Below, piece by piece: positions 25,129 to 32,875 of a DNA stretch of 64,000 nucleotides. The position numbers were made by a program, and so were the translations under genes. Below the pieces are notes generated by a model that saw nothing but the letters and a program-made list of their open reading frames with translations, made no database searches and had not been told where the DNA came from. Source of the stretch: JAGVSR01 sp964458265 (GTDB taxonomy: Bacteria > Pseudomonadota > Alphaproteobacteria > Rhizobiales > Hyphomicrobiaceae). Within the stretch, counting starts at the first letter, position 1. The number at the start of each line of letters is the position of its first letter. The stretch covers positions 22,049-86,048 of the forward strand of contig CAYWIF010000012.1 in assembly GCA_964458265.1 (NCBI GenBank), read 5' to 3'.

Positions 25129-26538
25129 ATGAAGACGGTCAGTGACGTCCTCAAGCTCATCAAGGACAAGGACGTGAAGTTCGTGGACCTCCGGTTCTCG
25201 GACACGAAGGGCAAGATGCAGCACGTCACCGCCGACGTGTCGTGTGTGGATGACGCGATGTTCAGCGACGGGTATGCCTTCGACGGCTCCTCGATCGCCG
25301 GCTGGAAGGGGATCGAAGCCTCCGACATGCTCCTGATGCCGGATGCGGCGTCCGCGCATATCGATCCGTTCTTCGCCCAATCGACGCTCGCCATCTTCTG
25401 CGACGTCCTGGAGCCCTCGACCGGTCAGGCCTACGAGCGTGATCCGCGTTCGATCGCCAAGAAGGCAGAAGCCTTCATGCTCTCGCAGGGCATTGGCGAT
25501 GCCGTTTACTTCGGGCCAGAAGCCGAATTCTTCATTTTCGACGACGTGAAGTTCTCCACCGACATGTACAAGGTCGGGTTCCAGGTCGACAGCTCCGAAT
25601 TGCCGTCGAACTCGGATACGTCTTACGAAATGGGCAATCTTGCCCACCGCCCACGCGTCAAGGGCGGCTATTTCCCCGTGCCGCCGATCGATAGCTGCCA
25701 GGACATGCGCTCTGAGATGCTGTCGGTTCTGACCGAGATGGGCGTCACGGTCGAAAAGCACCATCACGAAGTCGCGTCCGCCCAGCACGAACTTGGCGTG
25801 AAATTCGGCCCGATGATCCAGATGGCCGACCACATGCAGATCTATAAGTACGTTGTGCATCAGGTGGCCCAGGCCTACGGCAAGACGGCCACCTTCATGC
25901 CGAAGCCGATCTTCGGCGACAACGGTTCGGGCATGCACGTCCACCAGTCGATCTGGAAGGGCGGTCAGCCGATGTTTGCCGGCAATAAGTACGCCGACCT
26001 GTCGGACACCTGCCTCTACTACATCGGCGGCATTCTCAAGCACGCCAAGGCGATCAACGCTTTCACTAACCCGCTGACGAACTCCTACAAGCGTCTGGTG
26101 CCGGGTTACGAAGCGCCCGTCCTGCTTGCCTACTCGGCGCGCAACCGCTCTGCATCGTGCCGCATTCCGCACGTCTCGTCGCCGAAGGCCAAGCGCATCG
26201 AAATCCGCTTCCCTGACCCCGGCGCCAACCCGTATCTCGCTTTCACGGCGATGTTGATGGCCGGACTCGACGGTATTCTGAACAAGATCCATCCGGGCGA
26301 CCCGATGGATAAGAACCTCTACGACCTGCCGCCGGCGGAACTCGCAAAGATCCCGACTGTGGCTGGCAGCTTGCGCGAGGCGCTGGACTCGCTCGACAAG
26401 GACCGGGCGTTCTTAAAGGCGGGCGGGGTCATGAATGACGACATGATCGATGCCTACATCGAACTGCGCATGGCAGAAAACATGCGCTACGAGATGACGC
26501 CGCATCCGGTCGAGTACGATATGTACTACTCGGTCTAA
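25129..26538 (+). CDS. glnA: Glutamine synthetase type I
   Basis: 469 residues from ATG 25129, exactly the classic GSI-beta length; a GTG six bases earlier is in frame. AAGGGGAG lies just upstream. Active-site regions include FGPEAEFFIFDDV, the ATP-site FMPKPIFGDNGSGMHVHQS and NRSASCRIP. The adenylylation motif NLYDLPP with its Tyr near 397 is present, so activity is expected to be modified by GlnE. The enzyme joins ammonia to glutamate. It is co-transcribed with glnB and ends before two hairpin repeats and a terminator. Confidence 0.98.
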   Translation: MKTVSDVLKLIKDKDVKFVDLRFSDTKGKMQHVTADVSCVDDAMFSDGYAFDGSSIAGWKGIEASDMLLMPDAASAHIDPFFAQSTLAIFCDVLEPSTGQAYERDPRSIAKKAEAFMLSQGIGDAVYFGPEAEFFIFDDVKFSTDMYKVGFQVDSSELPSNSDTSYEMGNLAHRPRVKGGYFPVPPIDSCQDMRSEMLSVLTEMGVTVEKHHHEVASAQHELGVKFGPMIQMADHMQIYKYVVHQVAQAYGKTATFMPKPIFGDNGSGMHVHQSIWKGGQPMFAGNKYADLSDTCLYYIGGILKHAKAINAFTNPLTNSYKRLVPGYEAPVLLAYSARNRSASCRIPHVSSPKAKRIEIRFPDPGANPYLAFTAMLMAGLDGILNKIHPGDPMDKNLYDLPPAELAKIPTVAGSLREALDSLDKDRAFLKAGGVMNDDMIDAYIELRMAENMRYEMTPHPVEYDMYYSV

Positions 26539-26541
26539 GCA

Positions 26542-26607
26542 CTTCGGATGACCACACAGCATCCGCGCTCCTTAGGGGCGCTTCGGATGCCCACACAGCA
26601 TCCGCGC
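26542..26607. repeat. Two hairpin-forming direct repeats after glnA
   Basis: A 27-bp unit beginning CTTCGGATG and ending GCATCCGCGC occurs at 26542-26568 and 26581-26607 with one mismatch, 39 bp apart. Each copy folds on itself: CGGATG pairs with CATCCG around a 9-base loop. The pair sits between the glnA stop and its terminator. Confidence 0.85.
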
Positions 26608-26629
26608 ATACTCCGGGGGGGAGTACGAG

Positions 26630-26655
26630 AGGGGCGGCTTTCGAGCCGCCCTTTT
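26630..26655 (+). terminator. Intrinsic terminator of glnBA
   Basis: Stem GGGCGGCT/AGCCGCCC with a stable TTCG tetraloop (26640-26643), extended by A-T and G-T pairs, followed by TTTT. Confidence 0.92.
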
Positions 26656-26696
26656 CGCTTTTAGTAGTGCTGGAGCGATTGAAGCGCGCGGCGGGA

Positions 26697-26990
26697 TCAG
26701 TAGAAGATCAGGACGCCGACCAGGACGAGTGCAAGGCCGGCGCGATAAAAATTGCGCTCGTTGGCCCACAGCCAATTAAGAATGCGGCGGGGCATTTCGG
26801 CCCAACTCAGCCGCGCGAGCCAGGACAGCATAAGGCCGATGATGAGGCCGATCGACAGCGACCGGTAATCAAGCAGCGGCGTTGCATCACCGGCGGGGAA
26901 GCGAGTCAGGGATGCGCCGACGAGTGCAATGGCGCTGGCCGCGATCAGGCCAATCGCCATGAGTGAAACGAAACTGAGCATCGGTTTCAT
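26697..26990 (-). CDS. Small three-helix membrane protein
   Basis: 97 residues from the ATG at 26990, which follows GGAGG by 10 bases; a longer frame exists but without that signal. Three hydrophobic segments are visible: about 5-27 (MLSFVSLMAIGLIAASAIAL), about 45-64 (SLSIGLIIGLMLSWLARL), and about 78-97 (GLALVLVGVLIFY at the end). A basic, Trp-rich loop (RRILNWLWANERNFYR) lies between the last two. No family is recognised. It is convergent with glnBA. Confidence 0.7.
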   Translation of the reverse strand: MKPMLSFVSLMAIGLIAASAIALVGASLTRFPAGDATPLLDYRSLSIGLIIGLMLSWLARLSWAEMPRRILNWLWANERNFYRAGLALVLVGVLIFY

Positions 26991-27189
26991 CGTGGTCCAT
27001 CCTCCACGCACCGCACGGCCAATCACGCGCTTGCGACCGCAGGCTAGCGGCTGATGATTTAAGAATTGGTCAACCATGCGGGGCGATGGACGATACGCCA
27101 TGCCTTCAGAGGGCGTCGCGTTTCGTGAATTGACAGCTTCGGCATCGAGGCGCAGACTTCAGGTAGTCCCTGAAGGGAGGTTTAAGAAA

Positions 27190-27234
27190 ATGTCTCCGCC
27201 GGGTAGTCTTTCGCCGCAACCTCAGCGGCCCTGA
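27190..27234 (+). CDS. Possible 14-residue proline-rich leader peptide
   Basis: GGGAGG (27175-27180) and nine bases later an ATG open a 14-codon frame (MSPPGSLSPQPQRP) with five prolines, closed by TGA. A TTGACA (27130-27135) lies upstream. The strong ribosome binding site and proline content resemble regulatory leader peptides, but nothing confirms translation. It could be chance. Confidence 0.25.
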   Translation: MSPPGSLSPQPQRP

Positions 27235-27707
27235 CGCACAGCTCCAAGGATCAAAGAGCGTGGGAGCACGCAAGGAAGATCCATACGAGATGCGCGAAGA
27301 GCGATCACAAGGGGCCCACTCATCCGTGGCCCCGCATGGGTGATCGTAAGCGCGTTCCAGTGCGCCGAGCGGTTCCGTGACAGTGCGGCCATAACCGACA
27401 ATTTGGACGATTGAACAGAGTGCTAACGCGATACGTGGCGTTTGTTTCGGTGCGCGTGCCCGATGACGGAGATTTCGGTCGGGAATTGAGCGTGGCCCGC
27501 GGCGCGCTTGGAAAGTCCGGCTGGAACGGCGGCACGGTAGCGGCATGCATATCTGATGATCTGATGTGATTGGGTCGGGAGAACCAAGCGGAGTAACGAG
27601 GATTGGCAAAGTGGTCCGGGTCAGCGCTGAGCGCCATGACCCATGACGGATCCGACGGCCACATCCCGGTTCGCAAACAACCTCTCTGGACGAGCCCAAC
27701 GCTCCGG

Positions 27708-27740
27708 GCCCGAAAAAGGCAGCCGCCTTTTTCGGGCTCT
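27708..27740 (+). terminator. Strong intrinsic terminator with no gene before it
   Basis: A perfect 13-bp stem GCCCGAAAAAGGC/GCCTTTTTCGGGC with loop AGCC, then TCTTGCTTTT. It sits about 100 bp before the gene at 27842. It must end a plus-strand transcript from the gene-poor region or act as an attenuator. Confidence 0.85.
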
Positions 27741-27841
27741 TGCTTTTGAGCGGCTGGATATGCGCCACGAGATTGGCCCCACAAACCGCCATGATCGCCC
27801 GGCAAGTTTTAGTGCCTGGCGGTTTCGAGGGATTGGGCGGA

Positions 27842-28645
27842 ATGAATTGCTTCGTGCGGATTGTTTGCCTTTCAGCCGTTGTCGCCTCGTCGATGCTGCT
27901 GGTGCTTCAATCCCCTGTGTCGGCCCAGCCGCGCTACGCTTGGCGGGCTGAGGACGCGCAGACGCAGGCGACTTTGGAGGAGCGGTTTCCACCACCGCCC
28001 GGCTTTGAGCGCTTGGCCGTAGAGCCCCAATCTTTCGCGGAATGGCTCCGCGGGCTGCCGATGAAGCCCGACGGTGCGCCTGTCCTTTTACACACCGGGG
28101 CACCGAAATGGCGGCAAGACGTTCATGCGGGCGTGGTCGACATCGACGTTGGCAAACGCGACCTGCAACAGTGCGCCGATGCAATCATGCGGCTCAAAGC
28201 CGAGTGGCTTTATTCGCTCGGCCGCAAGTCCGACATCGCGTTCAATGATACGCAGGGCAAACGGCTGCGCTTTTCGGCACGGCCGAAGCAGGATTATCCC
28301 GGCTTTCGCAAGTACATGGACTACGTGTTCGCCTACGCTGGAACGTACTCCCTCGAACGCGAACTCGTGCCTGCCCCGCTCGACAGCGTTCGGGCCGGCG
28401 ACGTGTTCATCAAAGGCGGTTTTCCGGGACACGCGGTGCTCGTCACCGACGTTGTGGTGAACAGGGCGACCGGAGAGACGCGCTTTCTGCTGACGCAAAG
28501 CTACATGCCGGCGCAGGAAATTCATGTCTTAAAGAATCCTGCGGCGATCGATGGATCGGTCTGGTACGCGACAGATTTCGGCGAAACTCTTGAGACGCCC
28601 GAGTGGCGCTTCCCGCGTCAGCAACTCAAGCGCTGGAAATCCTGA
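27842..28645 (+). CDS. DUF4846 family exported protein
   Basis: 267 residues from ATG 27842, which begins a signal peptide (CFVRIVCLSAVVASSMLL) ending in VSAQP. The rest matches the DUF4846 pattern: LPMKPDGAPVLLHTG, a VDIDVGKRDLQQCADAIMRL stretch (cited in part), KYMDYVFAYAGTYSL, GDVFIKGGFPGHAVLV, and AQEIHVLKNP. The His and Gly positions suggest an NlpC/P60-like or CHAP-like fold, but the family has no established function. Its last 20 bp overlap the 3' end of the convergent NlpC/P60 gene at 28626. Confidence 0.82.
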   Translation: MNCFVRIVCLSAVVASSMLLVLQSPVSAQPRYAWRAEDAQTQATLEERFPPPPGFERLAVEPQSFAEWLRGLPMKPDGAPVLLHTGAPKWRQDVHAGVVDIDVGKRDLQQCADAIMRLKAEWLYSLGRKSDIAFNDTQGKRLRFSARPKQDYPGFRKYMDYVFAYAGTYSLERELVPAPLDSVRAGDVFIKGGFPGHAVLVTDVVVNRATGETRFLLTQSYMPAQEIHVLKNPAAIDGSVWYATDFGETLETPEWRFPRQQLKRWKS

Positions 28646-29495
28646 GGCGCTTCACCGCCAACAAGGGTGTCCCTGACTTGGCAATGCGGTCCGCTGCTTC
28701 GGGCAACGTCTCCACGACCGTCGCCATGTGATGGGCGTTGGCGTGGAGCAGCATGATGCCGTCGGCCATGATGCCGACATGGCCCTTCCAAAAAACGAGG
28801 TCGCCGCGTACGAGACCTTCGAATTCGCCGGAGACTTCAATCGCTTCGCCGAGTTCGGCAAACTGCATGTCGCTATCGCGCGGCGCGGCGATCCCGGAAG
28901 CCTGAAGCGAAAGCTGCACTAGACCCGAGCAGTCCACGCCGATGCGGCTTTTGCCGCCCCAGAGGTAAGGCGTATCGATGAACCGCTCGGCCACTTCGAC
29001 AAAGTCGCGCGCGGATTTGTCGAGGCCCGCAATGTGACGGTTGAACACCCAGGCGCCGATGTGCGTGCGGCTGAAGCGCTCGCCTTCTTCCTCGATGGTC
29101 AGTTCGGCATTGAGGCTGAGGTGCAGTATCGGTGCGCATTTCATGTCGGCTTCGGGATATAGAAATGTCCCGATGGCTTTCACGCGGTGCGTCGGCGGCA
29201 CAATGGCTTCGGCCAGCGCATTGGCTGGAACATAGCCGACATACCCGTCGCGTTCGAGCTGCACCCAGGCCCAGCCCTCCTGCTCGTCGAAGACGCGCAC
29301 ACGCTCACCGTACAGTGCTTCGGTATCGAGTCCGTCCGTGGGTACAGGGCGGCGGCGAAGGGGAACCGCAGGCCTTACGATCTGGGCTGGTTGGCCGGCG
29401 ATATAGCGCATCGCTTCGTAGCGGCCGATGAGGCGTTCGTCGGCGAGATCCGGCCGAATTGCGTTGCGGCGCGTGTCGAGCAATTCGGACATCAT
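28626..29495 (-). CDS. NlpC/P60 family peptidase with SH3-type domains
   Basis: 289 residues from ATG 29495. The ATG overlaps the TGA of the upstream aminopeptidase gene (ATGA), so translation is coupled. N-terminal bacterial SH3-like regions (about 50-150) include RVFDEQEGWAWVQLERDGY. The catalytic domain (about 160-285) has the nucleophile Cys in VDCSGLVQLSL, then the His in GHVGIMADG and a later polar residue. NlpC/P60 enzymes cut gamma-D-Glu-diaminopimelate bonds in muropeptides. Pairing with an M17 aminopeptidase suggests a cytoplasmic route for recycling cell-wall peptides. No signal peptide is visible. Confidence 0.9.
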   Translation of the reverse strand: MMSELLDTRRNAIRPDLADERLIGRYEAMRYIAGQPAQIVRPAVPLRRRPVPTDGLDTEALYGERVRVFDEQEGWAWVQLERDGYVGYVPANALAEAIVPPTHRVKAIGTFLYPEADMKCAPILHLSLNAELTIEEEGERFSRTHIGAWVFNRHIAGLDKSARDFVEVAERFIDTPYLWGGKSRIGVDCSGLVQLSLQASGIAAPRDSDMQFAELGEAIEVSGEFEGLVRGDLVFWKGHVGIMADGIMLLHANAHHMATVVETLPEAADRIAKSGTPLLAVKRLRISSA

Positions 29496-30952
29496 GCGTC
29501 GGCCTCGCATTCGGCGCGCAGGACTTCCATCACGGTGCGGGCGGTTTGCACTTCCCCACCCTTCGGTCCCAACGCGCAAGGTGCAGGCCGCCATCCGTAG
29601 AGATCGAAGTGCACAAAGCGCGTGGCGTTCTTGACGAACCGCTTCAAGAACAGTGCGGCGGTGATGGAGCCGGCGAAGGGGGTTCCCCAGATGTTGTTGA
29701 CGTCGGCGACGTCGCTGTCGAGGTGGCGGTCATAGCCCGGCCAGAGCGGCAGCCGCCAGACGGGATCGCCGATCGTTAACCCAGTCTGCTGGAGGCTGGC
29801 GGCGAGGGCGTCGTCGTCGGTGAAAAGGGCGGGAAGATCGGGACCCAGCGCGGTGCGCGCCGCGCCCGTCAGGGTTGCAAAGACAAAGATACTTCCGGGG
29901 TTGCCTTCGCCGGCCAATGCAAGGGCGTCGGCGAGAACGAGGCGGCCTTCGGCGTCGGTGTTGCCGATTTCGACGGTGATCCCGGCCCGGCTCTGGATGA
30001 TGTCGCCTGGGCGGAACGCGTCGCCGGAGATCGAATTTTCCGCCGACGCAATCAGCAGTTTCAAACGCACGTCGAGCCCCTGCCCCATGATCATGTGGGC
30101 AAGCGACAGCGCGACGGCAGCGCCGCCCATGTCCTTTTTCATGAGCAACATGCCGGAGGACGGTTTGATGTCGAGGCCGCCGGTGTCGAAGGTGATGCCT
30201 TTGCCGACGAGCGTGATCGCCGGAGCAGTGCTCCGGCCGCCGGGTTTTTGCCAGTCGAGCTCGATGAGGCGCGGCTGGCGCGGGCTGGCGCGGCCGACAG
30301 CATGGATCAGCGGAAAATTCTGAGCCAGGAGATCGTCGCCGACGACCGAGCGCACGGAAGCGCCGTGGACTGCGGCGACGGTGCGAACCGCAGCCTCGAC
30401 TTCGGCCGGGCCGAGGTTGTTCGCTGGCGTGTTGATGAGGTCGCGGCCGAACCACACGGCGGCGGCCGTGTTGAGGAGCGCGTCCCGATCGATATTGCCG
30501 GGAAGCGCGAGACGCGCCGTTGCGTCCGTGACGCCGCTCGCATTCGACGACTTGTAGCGGCGGTAGCGATAGGCCCCGAGCGCCCACGACAAGGCGGCCA
30601 TGTACGGCTGCGCAAACCCGTCCGCCAATTTGTAGGTTCCGGCCGGAAGCGCCGCTGATAGCTGGCCGAGGAGCAGCTCGGAGGCGCCGCAAGGTTCGCC
30701 AGACGTTCCGTTGCCTGCGCCCAGGAGCACGGCGGCGAGCGTTCCATCGGCGGCTGGGATGAGCGCATGGGATTTGGCGCTGCCTTTGAAAGCGATTGCG
30801 GACGCCCATGGCCGAGCCGCTGGGGGTAACGCGTCGGCTGATTTGCCGCTTTGGATCAAGTGGATCGGGATTGCGGGAGCTTCCGGTGGCGCAAAAACGC
30901 TCATCGAAGCGTTGAAGTCGATGGAGGGCGCGGGGTCGTTTTTGCTGGTCAT
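29492..30952 (-). CDS. Leucyl aminopeptidase family protein (M17)
   Basis: 486 residues. The C-terminal catalytic domain has the family hallmarks: the metal-binding Lys/Asp in VGKGITFDTGGLDIKPS, the Lys-Asp in LLMKKDMGGAA, ENSISGDAFRPGD, and NTDAEGRLVLADAL. It is a two-metal cytosolic enzyme that removes N-terminal residues from peptides. The N-terminal third is divergent, as usual for this subfamily (PepB-like). It is the first gene of a two-gene unit with the NlpC/P60 peptidase, so muropeptide trimming is a reasonable role. Confidence 0.93.
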   Translation of the reverse strand: MTSKNDPAPSIDFNASMSVFAPPEAPAIPIHLIQSGKSADALPPAARPWASAIAFKGSAKSHALIPAADGTLAAVLLGAGNGTSGEPCGASELLLGQLSAALPAGTYKLADGFAQPYMAALSWALGAYRYRRYKSSNASGVTDATARLALPGNIDRDALLNTAAAVWFGRDLINTPANNLGPAEVEAAVRTVAAVHGASVRSVVGDDLLAQNFPLIHAVGRASPRQPRLIELDWQKPGGRSTAPAITLVGKGITFDTGGLDIKPSSGMLLMKKDMGGAAVALSLAHMIMGQGLDVRLKLLIASAENSISGDAFRPGDIIQSRAGITVEIGNTDAEGRLVLADALALAGEGNPGSIFVFATLTGAARTALGPDLPALFTDDDALAASLQQTGLTIGDPVWRLPLWPGYDRHLDSDVADVNNIWGTPFAGSITAALFLKRFVKNATRFVHFDLYGWRPAPCALGPKGGEVQTARTVMEVLRAECEADA

Positions 30953-31115
30953 GCGTCGTTATTCTCGGTGCTTGCAGCAGATGCCGTCTTGGGGCCGGCT
31001 GGACAAAATTGCTACGCCAGCACGGCAGAGCGGAACGCGCCTATCTTGTGCAGCGCCGCCAGCCGCCTTACGACCAGGGGTGGACCTAGCATATTCGCTG
31101 CAGGAAGGCGAAAGC

Positions 31116-31772
31116 ATGCCCGAACCCACGCTCTCCCTCGTCATCGGCAACAAAACCTGGTCGAGCTGGAGTCTCAGACCCTGGCTGATACTCAAGAGAT
31201 TTTCGATCCCTTTCGAGGAGATCGGCATCAGGCTCCGGCAGGCTGATTCCAAGTCGGCCATTCTCAATCATTCGCCCGCAGGCAAGGTGCCGGTCCTGCG
31301 CGACGGTGATCTGGTCGTGTGGGACAGTCTGGCGATCATCGAATATCTGGCCGATCTATATCCCGACCGTCCGATCTGGCCACGCGACCGCGTCGCGCGG
31401 GGTCTCGCGCGCGCCGTGTCGGCGGAAATGCACGCCGGGTTCCAGCAACTGCGCGAGGTCTGCCCGATGGACCTTTTCGCGGCCAAGCCGATGGACACTT
31501 TTCCGGAGGCCGTGGAACACAATATCCGGCGGATCGTGCAGGTGTTTCGGGAGTGCCGTACGTCATACGGCCAGGGCGGTCCATATCTCTTTGGAGACTT
31601 CTCGGCGGCGGATGCGATGTACGCGCCTGTCTGCTCACGCTTTCGAACCTACGTGCCGGACCTCGGCCGGTTCGGTGACGACGGCACGGCGGCCGATTAC
31701 GTGCGGACGATTTTTGCCATGCCCGAAATGACGGAGTGGGCGGCAGGCGCCCGGTCGGAAGACGCTGCTTGA
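31116..31772 (+). CDS. Glutathione S-transferase family protein
   Basis: 218 residues from ATG 31116, with AGGAAGG seven bases upstream; the open frame extends far upstream but without homology. The N-terminal thioredoxin-like domain has LVIGNKTWSSWSLRPWL (Ser in the active-site position), AGKVPVLRDGDLVVWDSLAI and the cis-Pro/Glu-Ser glutathione site. The C-terminal helical domain has GPYLFGDFSAADAMYAPVCSRF with the N-capping motif. The pattern resembles the zeta/YfcF-like bacterial GSTs. Substrate unknown. Divergent from the aminopeptidase operon. Confidence 0.9.
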   Translation: MPEPTLSLVIGNKTWSSWSLRPWLILKRFSIPFEEIGIRLRQADSKSAILNHSPAGKVPVLRDGDLVVWDSLAIIEYLADLYPDRPIWPRDRVARGLARAVSAEMHAGFQQLREVCPMDLFAAKPMDTFPEAVEHNIRRIVQVFRECRTSYGQGGPYLFGDFSAADAMYAPVCSRFRTYVPDLGRFGDDGTAADYVRTIFAMPEMTEWAAGARSEDAA

Positions 31773-31907
31773 TCCGCGGCCTCGAGTTGCATTGGCCCGG
31801 AGCACAACCCTTAAACCTTTGTTGAGACCTGTCCCAGAAACTGACGCCCGTAGCGAAAGCGGGGCGCGAGTGATTCGCTCGCCGGCCTTTGTGCGGGAGC
31901 AGTTGAG

Positions 31908-32873
31908 ATGTCGGGTCCGTCGAGAAATAGAGCGGCAATCGTCGCACGTTCGGCCGTACTGGCCGTGGCGACACTGATGGGCGCCTGTTCAAGCCTGTCA
32001 GAAGAAACCGGGCTCAGCCTGCTCGCCGCATCGCAACCGCCAGCCGATGCGCGGGCGGCCAACGAAGGCGGCGCACCGCAGACCGAATTGGGCAAGGCGA
32101 CCGAGTATTGGGGCAAGGAGTATTCGAAGAACCCCACCAACACCGAGGCGGCCGTCGCCTACGCAAAGAACCTCAAGGCGCTCGGCAACAAGACGGAAGC
32201 GTTCAACGTTCTGGCCCAGGCGGCGCAGACCAATCCCGACAGCCGGGAGGTCGCATCGGAATATGGGCGGCTGGCACTCGAACTGGAAAAAGTTTCACTG
32301 GCGTCGCAAATGCTGGCATTCGCCGACGATCCCATGCGGCCCGATTGGCGTGTGATATCGGCGCGCGGTGCGGCGCAGGCAAAACTCGGCAAATACAAGG
32401 AAGCCGTGCAGCATCTGGAGCGCGCCAATTTGCTCGCGCCCGAACAGGCATCGGTACAGAACAACCTCGCACTCGCCTATGCGATGAGCGGCGACCCGTC
32501 GAGGGCTGAAACGATGCTCCGCAAGGTCGTCGCACGCGATGGCGGGACGCCGAAGACCAAGCAGAACCTCGCGCTCGTCCTGGGGCTGCAAGGAAAATAC
32601 GACGAGGCGACGCAGGTCGGTTCGCAAGTGGTCAGTGCCGACATCGCCAAGCAGAACACCAATGTCGTGCGCCAAATGGTGAAGCTCGAACCCAAGGCTT
32701 CGCAACCGTTCACCGCACCGCCGGCCATTGCCGCGGTACCAGCGCCGGCACCCGCTACCGGCTGGACGACGGATGTTGAGCTCGCGGCTACCCCGGCCGC
32801 TTTCAAGCCGGCCGAAGTCCAGAACACGGCCACGAGCACGTGGGGCGCCACGGTAGTTTCGGCGGCGGAATAA
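31908..32873 (+). CDS. TPR lipoprotein (TadD-like)
   Basis: 321 residues. The N-terminal signal sequence ends in the lipobox LMGAC, so lipidation at that Cys is expected. Residues 60-240 contain four to five tetratricopeptide repeats (for example TEAFNVLAQAAQTNPDSREVA and PEQASVQNNLALAYAMSGDP, in part). The Pro/Ala-rich tail has no recognised domain. The layout resembles TadD, the pilotin-like lipoprotein of Flp/Tad pili, but no other tad genes are near, so this is a similarity, not an assignment. Confidence 0.82.
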   Translation: MSGPSRNRAAIVARSAVLAVATLMGACSSLSEETGLSLLAASQPPADARAANEGGAPQTELGKATEYWGKEYSKNPTNTEAAVAYAKNLKALGNKTEAFNVLAQAAQTNPDSREVASEYGRLALELEKVSLASQMLAFADDPMRPDWRVISARGAAQAKLGKYKEAVQHLERANLLAPEQASVQNNLALAYAMSGDPSRAETMLRKVVARDGGTPKTKQNLALVLGLQGKYDEATQVGSQVVSADIAKQNTNVVRQMVKLEPKASQPFTAPPAIAAVPAPAPATGWTTDVELAATPAAFKPAEVQNTATSTWGATVVSAAE

Positions 32874-32875
32874 GT

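Larger units (their letters stand above)
27102..27841 (+). other. Long gene-poor, hairpin-rich region; candidate structured non-coding RNA
   Basis: Together with 26991-27101, this is the largest stretch without a supported gene. Both strands contain open frames, but they are Arg/Ser/Pro-rich and do not look like protein families. What is visible are several stem-loops: CTTCAGG/CCTGAAG (27157-27175), GCCGC/GCGGC (27213-27229), a two-tier hairpin GGATC/GATCC enclosing GCGTG/CACGC (27248-27282), a two-tier hairpin CGATCAC/GTGATCG enclosing GGGGCC/GGCCCC (27302-27346), and GGGTCA/TGACCC enclosing GCGC/GCGC (27618-27642). It ends in a strong forward terminator (27708-27737). This suggests a plus-strand structured transcript or a long leader with attenuator. 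No known RNA family was recognised. Confidence 0.4.

Noticed and set aside
27508..27530. GGAAAGTCCGG, reminiscent of RNase P RNA
   Set aside because: The match is only to a short stretch; the other conserved RNase P elements are absent.
27106..27792. A 228-codon minus-strand frame in the gene-poor region
   Set aside because: It crosses the terminator stem and is Arg/Ser/Pro-rich without any protein-like pattern.
31908..32873. Assignment of the TPR lipoprotein as TadD of a Flp pilus system
   Set aside because: Only the TPR and lipobox layout agrees; no other tad or cpa genes are nearby.
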